Shown in pieces: positions 14,106-16,673 of a stretch of DNA of 16,673 nt. The DNA lies in the NCBI GenBank assembly GCA_028866355.1, contig JAGWIH010000018.1:1-16673 (forward strand), written 5' to 3'. The number at the start of each line of letters is the position of its first letter. Position 1 is the stretch's first letter. The translations under genes and the position numbers were made by a program. The stretch is from Alphaproteobacteria bacterium. Its GTDB lineage: Bacteria > Pseudomonadota > Alphaproteobacteria > ATCC43930 > CGMCC-115725. The notes under the pieces were generated by a model. The model did not search any database, was not told where the DNA came from, and saw nothing but the letters and a program-made list of their open reading frames with translations.

Positions 14106-14627
14106 GTGCATCGAATAGCCGGCTGTTTGGTCATTGCGCTTGCGGTCAGCTGTCTCGCGGCACCGCGCGCCGGCGCCACCACCGTGGCACCGGCCGAGGC
14201 CGGCGTTACACAGCAGACGCAAATGCCGTTACCGCCGAAGATCGTCGCGCGCCGCATGTACGAGCGCCTGGCGGGACCGTTGCTGTGCCGTGACAGCGGC
14301 AGACTCCGCATGGGCTTTGCCTCGTGGTACGCGGGCGTTCGTACCGCCAGCGGCGAAGCCTTCCGCGCCGACGATTTGACCGCGGCGTCGCGGATCCTGC
14401 CGTTCAACACGCGCATCCGCGTCACCAACCTATGGAACGGCCGCTCCGTTGTCGTGCGGATCAACGACCGCGGACCGTACATACACGGACGGGTTGTCGA
14501 CCTGACGCCGAAAGGCGCGGCAGCGCTCGGCATGAAAAGGCATGGCACAGCGCCCGTCTACATAGAAATCGTTCGTCAAGAAACGCAATCCGCCGCAGCC
14601 TCTTCCATCGACGTCGGACGACGCTGA
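14106..14627 (+). CDS. RlpA-like septal ring lytic transglycosylase domain protein
   Basis: A 173-residue exported protein with a double-psi beta-barrel. Residues 1-24 form a signal peptide, with possible lipobox AVSC at 13-16 or cleavage after AGA. The barrel shows GFASWYAGVRTASGEAF (70-86), then LPFNTRIRVTNLWNGRSVVV and RINDRGPYIHGRVVDLTP. RlpA proteins cleave denuded glycan strands in peptidoglycan near the septum. The usual catalytic glutamate is Glu84, but the histidine expected 11 residues later is Ser95 (TAASRILPF), so activity may be altered or lost. No C-terminal SPOR domain follows. GTG 14106 was chosen because a G-rich site precedes it by about 10 bases and it starts the signal peptide; the TTG at 14064 and the GTG at 14088 are alternatives. 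Confidence 0.86.
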   Translation: MHRIAGCLVIALAVSCLAAPRAGATTVAPAEAGVTQQTQMPLPPKIVARRMYERLAGPLLCRDSGRLRMGFASWYAGVRTASGEAFRADDLTAASRILPFNTRIRVTNLWNGRSVVVRINDRGPYIHGRVVDLTPKGAAALGMKRHGTAPVYIEIVRQETQSAAASSIDVGRR

Positions 14628-14631
14628 CGCG

Positions 14632-14646
14632 GGCGCAATTTGCGCC
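14632..14646. repeat. 15-base palindrome after rlpA-like gene
   Basis: GGCGCAA and TTGCGCC flank a single central T, five bases after the rlpA-like stop codon. It can form a hairpin with a 3-base loop but lacks a T-run. It may mark the 3' end of the transcript. Confidence 0.3.
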
Positions 14647-14657
14647 GATAGAATGCC

Positions 14658-14695
14658 AAATATGGCTGCGCCGTAATCTCACTTTCGCCATATTT
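14658..14695. repeat. Perfect 9-bp inverted repeat in the otsA upstream region
   Basis: AAATATGGC (14658-14666) and GCCATATTT (14687-14695) are separated by 20 bases. The AT-rich arms stand out in this GC-rich sequence. It lies about 90 bases ahead of the EcfG promoter, so it could be a regulator site, or a weak terminator for the upstream gene, since a TTAATT follows. Confidence 0.35.
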
Positions 14696-14781
14696 AATTC
14701 CCACCTTGATACCGGCTGCGCGTAAGGCCTTTGCGCGAACTCCCTCGGCGCAACGGGTGGGTTATTTCCGTGACAGACGTC

Positions 14782-14806
14782 GGAACGATTAACGCATTCT
14801 GACGTT
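14782..14806 (+). promoter_or_regulatory. EcfG-type general stress response promoter for otsA
   Basis: GGAAC (14782-14786), 16 bases, then CGTT (14803-14806). This matches the published alphaproteobacterial sigma-EcfG consensus exactly in both elements and spacing. It would start transcription near 14813, about 50 bases ahead of the otsA ATG. Trehalose synthesis genes are known members of this regulon in other alphaproteobacteria, so promoter sequence and gene function agree. Confidence 0.8.
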
Positions 14807-14865
14807 TCTAGTCATACGCCTGCATCCACCCCGGCAGAACAAACTGAAACGAAGGGGTCTTTGCG

Positions 14866-16278
14866 ATGGACACCATTCTGGTTTCTAACCGCGTCGCGGA
14901 ACCGTCTCGAACGGGCGCCGTTTCGGGCGGCCTCGCGGCGGTGCTGTTGTCGGCGGTGAAGACGTCCGGCGCGACGTGGATTGGCGCGAGCGGCAAATTC
15001 GCGCCGGCGGAAGACGTGCGCGTGCCGACTCATTCGAAACGGCTTGGCGCCGGCACCCTGACGACCGTGGATCTGCCGGTTACGGATTACCGGCGGTTCT
15101 ACAACGGCATGGCGAACGCCGCGTTGTGGCCGATCCTGCATTATCGCGCCGACCTGCTGCGCTATGAGCCCGAATTCGTCGCGTCTTACCGCGCGATCAA
15201 CCGGATCATGGCCAACGTCGTGGCCGACCGCGTACGACCGGATTCGGTCGTCTGGGTCCACGACTATCACTATTTCATGCTGGGCGAGTTTCTTCGCCAG
15301 CGCGGCTTCGCGGGCCCGATCGGCTTCTTCCTGCATACGCCGTTTCCGACCAAGTCGGTTCTGATCTGCCTGCCGGAGCACCGCACGGTGCTCAAGGCGC
15401 TGTCGGCGTACGATCTGATCGGCTTCCAGACCGACGAGGATCTGCTGCGATTCCGCGACTACGCGACGACGAAACTGTCGGCCACCATGGTCGGCCAGAC
15501 TGAGCTGCAATTCGACGAGCGTCGCGTCCGGCTGGGCATCTTTCCGGTCGGCATCAACGTCGACTTCTTCACCGACGCGGCGCGCGCGAATATCAACGGC
15601 GGCAAGATCAACCGGATCAAGCGCGGCTTGCATCATGGCAAGATGGTGATCGGCGTCGATCGGCTCGATTACAGCAAGGGCCTGCCCCAGCGCTTCGCCG
15701 CCTACGAGCGGTTCCTCACGATCTATCCGGACGAACGCAAGCGCGTCTCGTTTCTGCAGATCACGCCGCCGACCCGTTCGGCGGTCGACAGCTATCGTCG
15801 CGTCCGCGCCGAGTTGGCGAGCCATGCCGGCGAAATCAGTGCGCGTTACGGCGACGTCGACTGGATGGTATTACGCTACATCAACGAGAGCTTTCCGCCC
15901 GATCAGCTTGCGGCGCTCTATCGCGTCAGCAAGGTCGGCTGCGTGACGCCGCTGCGTGACGGCATGAACCTCGTGGCCAAGGAATATGTCGCATCGCAGG
16001 ATCCCGAGGATCCGGGGGTTCTCGTGCTGTCGAAATTCGCCGGCGCCGCGAAAGAGCTCAACGCTGCCCTGGTCGTCAATCCGTACGACATCGGCGAACT
16101 GGCGCAAGCGCTTTACCGCGCCCTCTATATGGAACGCGCGGAGCGCGTTGAGCGTTGGAACGCGATGGTAACGACATTGCGCGGAGGCAATATCAATCGC
16201 TGGTACGAAGGCTTCCTCGACTCGCTGCGCGAGTCGGCGGTGACGTCGCTGCCGGTGGCGTCGCGCAGCGTCGCCTGA
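14866..16278 (+). CDS. otsA: Trehalose-6-phosphate synthase (GT20)
   Basis: A 470-residue cytosolic glycosyltransferase that joins UDP-glucose and glucose-6-phosphate to trehalose-6-phosphate. Motifs in order: SNRV at 7-10, GGLAAV near 21, WIGASG at 38, the HDYHYFML catalytic segment at 132-139, HTPFP at 157, VDRLDYSKGLPQRF with Arg266 and Lys271, and PLRDGMNLVAKEY with Asp365. Length is that of a single-domain OtsA; no phosphatase domain is fused. AAGGGG about 10 bases upstream supports the ATG. An EcfG promoter drives it, linking it to osmotic, desiccation and stationary-phase stress. An otsB gene is not in the window; instead glgE follows 12 bases or fewer after the stop, which connects trehalose to alpha-glucan metabolism. 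Confidence 0.97.
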   Translation: MDTILVSNRVAEPSRTGAVSGGLAAVLLSAVKTSGATWIGASGKFAPAEDVRVPTHSKRLGAGTLTTVDLPVTDYRRFYNGMANAALWPILHYRADLLRYEPEFVASYRAINRIMANVVADRVRPDSVVWVHDYHYFMLGEFLRQRGFAGPIGFFLHTPFPTKSVLICLPEHRTVLKALSAYDLIGFQTDEDLLRFRDYATTKLSATMVGQTELQFDERRVRLGIFPVGINVDFFTDAARANINGGKINRIKRGLHHGKMVIGVDRLDYSKGLPQRFAAYERFLTIYPDERKRVSFLQITPPTRSAVDSYRRVRAELASHAGEISARYGDVDWMVLRYINESFPPDQLAALYRVSKVGCVTPLRDGMNLVAKEYVASQDPEDPGVLVLSKFAGAAKELNAALVVNPYDIGELAQALYRALYMERAERVERWNAMVTTLRGGNINRWYEGFLDSLRESAVTSLPVASRSVA

Positions 16279-16290
16279 GTGTCCCGACCG

Positions 16291-16673
16291 ATGGCGGTTA
16301 CTGCGCCCGCGCCAGCGGCGGCCGAGGCGAAGGCCCAGATGCCACGCCTGCGACCGGTTACCGGCAATCATCGCATCGCGATCGAAAGCGTCGCGCCGCA
16401 AATCGCGTACGGCCGCTATCCCGTTAAGCGCATCGTCGGCGATCAGTTTCAGGTGTCGGCCGACATCTTCGGCGATGGCCATGACCGGCTGCGCGCTGCA
16501 CTGCTGTTATGCCGCGCCGGCACGGTCGACTGGCGCATGGCGGCGATGCAGCCTGTCGACAACGATCGTTGGTCCGGCGCCATCACGCTGACCGAACCCG
16601 GCCGGCATCTTTACACCATCGAGGCCTGGACCGACGCTTTCGCGAGCTGGCGCGATCGGCTCGCCGCCAAGCG
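16291..16673 (+). CDS. glgE: Start of GlgE, alpha-1,4-glucan:maltose-1-phosphate maltosyltransferase, cut by window edge
   Basis: The frame is open from just after the otsA stop to the window end. It encodes the GlgE N-terminal (DUF3416) domain: RIAIESVAPQIAYGRYPVKR, then GDQFQVSADIFGDGHDRLRA, DRWSGAITL and the signature YTIEAWTDAFASWRDRL. GlgE extends alpha-1,4-glucans using maltose-1-phosphate made from trehalose, so its place directly behind otsA is meaningful. The catalytic barrel lies beyond the window. The start is uncertain: GTG 16279 abuts the otsA stop, ATG 16291 is used here, and ATG 16339 has GAAGG 5 bases ahead. Any of the three keeps the domain intact. Co-transcription with otsA is likely. 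Confidence 0.88.
   Translation, partial: MAVTAPAPAAAEAKAQMPRLRPVTGNHRIAIESVAPQIAYGRYPVKRIVGDQFQVSADIFGDGHDRLRAALLLCRAGTVDWRMAAMQPVDNDRWSGAITLTEPGRHLYTIEAWTDAFASWRDRLAAK

Noticed and set aside
14431..14460. GGAAC and CGTT in the rlpA-like gene as an EcfG promoter
   Set aside because: The spacer is only 8 bases, far from the required 16 to 17.
1..16673. Mobile elements, prophage, CRISPR or toxin-antitoxin genes
   Set aside because: No transposase, integrase, terminal repeat pair, regularly spaced repeat array or recognisable toxin or antitoxin pair was seen on either strand.

Overview
The window is high-GC DNA with the gene content and regulatory signals of an alphaproteobacterium, most likely a Hyphomicrobiales (Rhizobiales) soil or water organism. 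Supporting signs are an EcfG-type general-stress promoter (GGAAC-N16-CGTT) in front of a trehalose-6-phosphate synthase, a cyanide-insensitive type cytochrome bd oxidase, a YoaK/DUF1275 membrane protein, an orphan NMT1-type binding protein and dense class II aldolase/amidohydrolase catabolic genes. I see no insertion sequence, CRISPR array, tRNA or rRNA. It reads as chromosomal accessory metabolism plus stress functions.

Left region (1-3435). A short-chain dehydrogenase, with the first codons of a probable adenylate-forming ligase overlapping its stop, is transcribed leftward. It is divergent from a TetR-family regulator. Next come an exported substrate-binding protein with no permease or ATPase beside it, a strong terminator, and a convergent DUF1275 membrane protein. 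The same palindrome, TGAAC-RY-GTTC, occurs three times, each time between genes: in the SDR/TetR divergent region, on the transcription start side of the binding-protein promoter, and inside the putative DUF1275 promoter. The simplest reading is a small local TetR regulon for uptake and activation of an unidentified (possibly carboxylic acid) substrate.

Centre (3436-7684). Cytochrome bd (CioA/CioB type) subunits I and II overlap by ATGA and are followed by an MscS-type channel. A roughly 400-bp gene-free stretch holds a strong hairpin and then a run of about six consecutive stem-loops, a candidate structured RNA or leader, before a small secreted PepSY-like protein.

Catabolic region (7685-11803). 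A leftward pair, an ACMSD-like amidohydrolase and a class II aldolase-like protein, is divergent from a second, clearly related class II aldolase. A VOC (glyoxalase/extradiol dioxygenase-fold) protein and a ferritin-like di-iron protein follow on the minus strand. The group suggests carbon-carbon lyase or decarboxylase chemistry on oxidised, perhaps aromatic-derived acids. The substrate cannot be read from the sequence.

Stress/envelope region (11804-16673). An iron superoxide dismutase, a two-HKD phospholipase D/cardiolipin synthase-like protein, an RlpA-like double-psi beta-barrel protein lacking the usual catalytic histidine, trehalose-6-phosphate synthase (otsA) under a near-perfect EcfG promoter, and the start of maltosyltransferase glgE, cut by the window end. 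Here trehalose and alpha-glucan synthesis appear linked to the general stress response.

All family calls come from motifs read by eye. No database search was possible.
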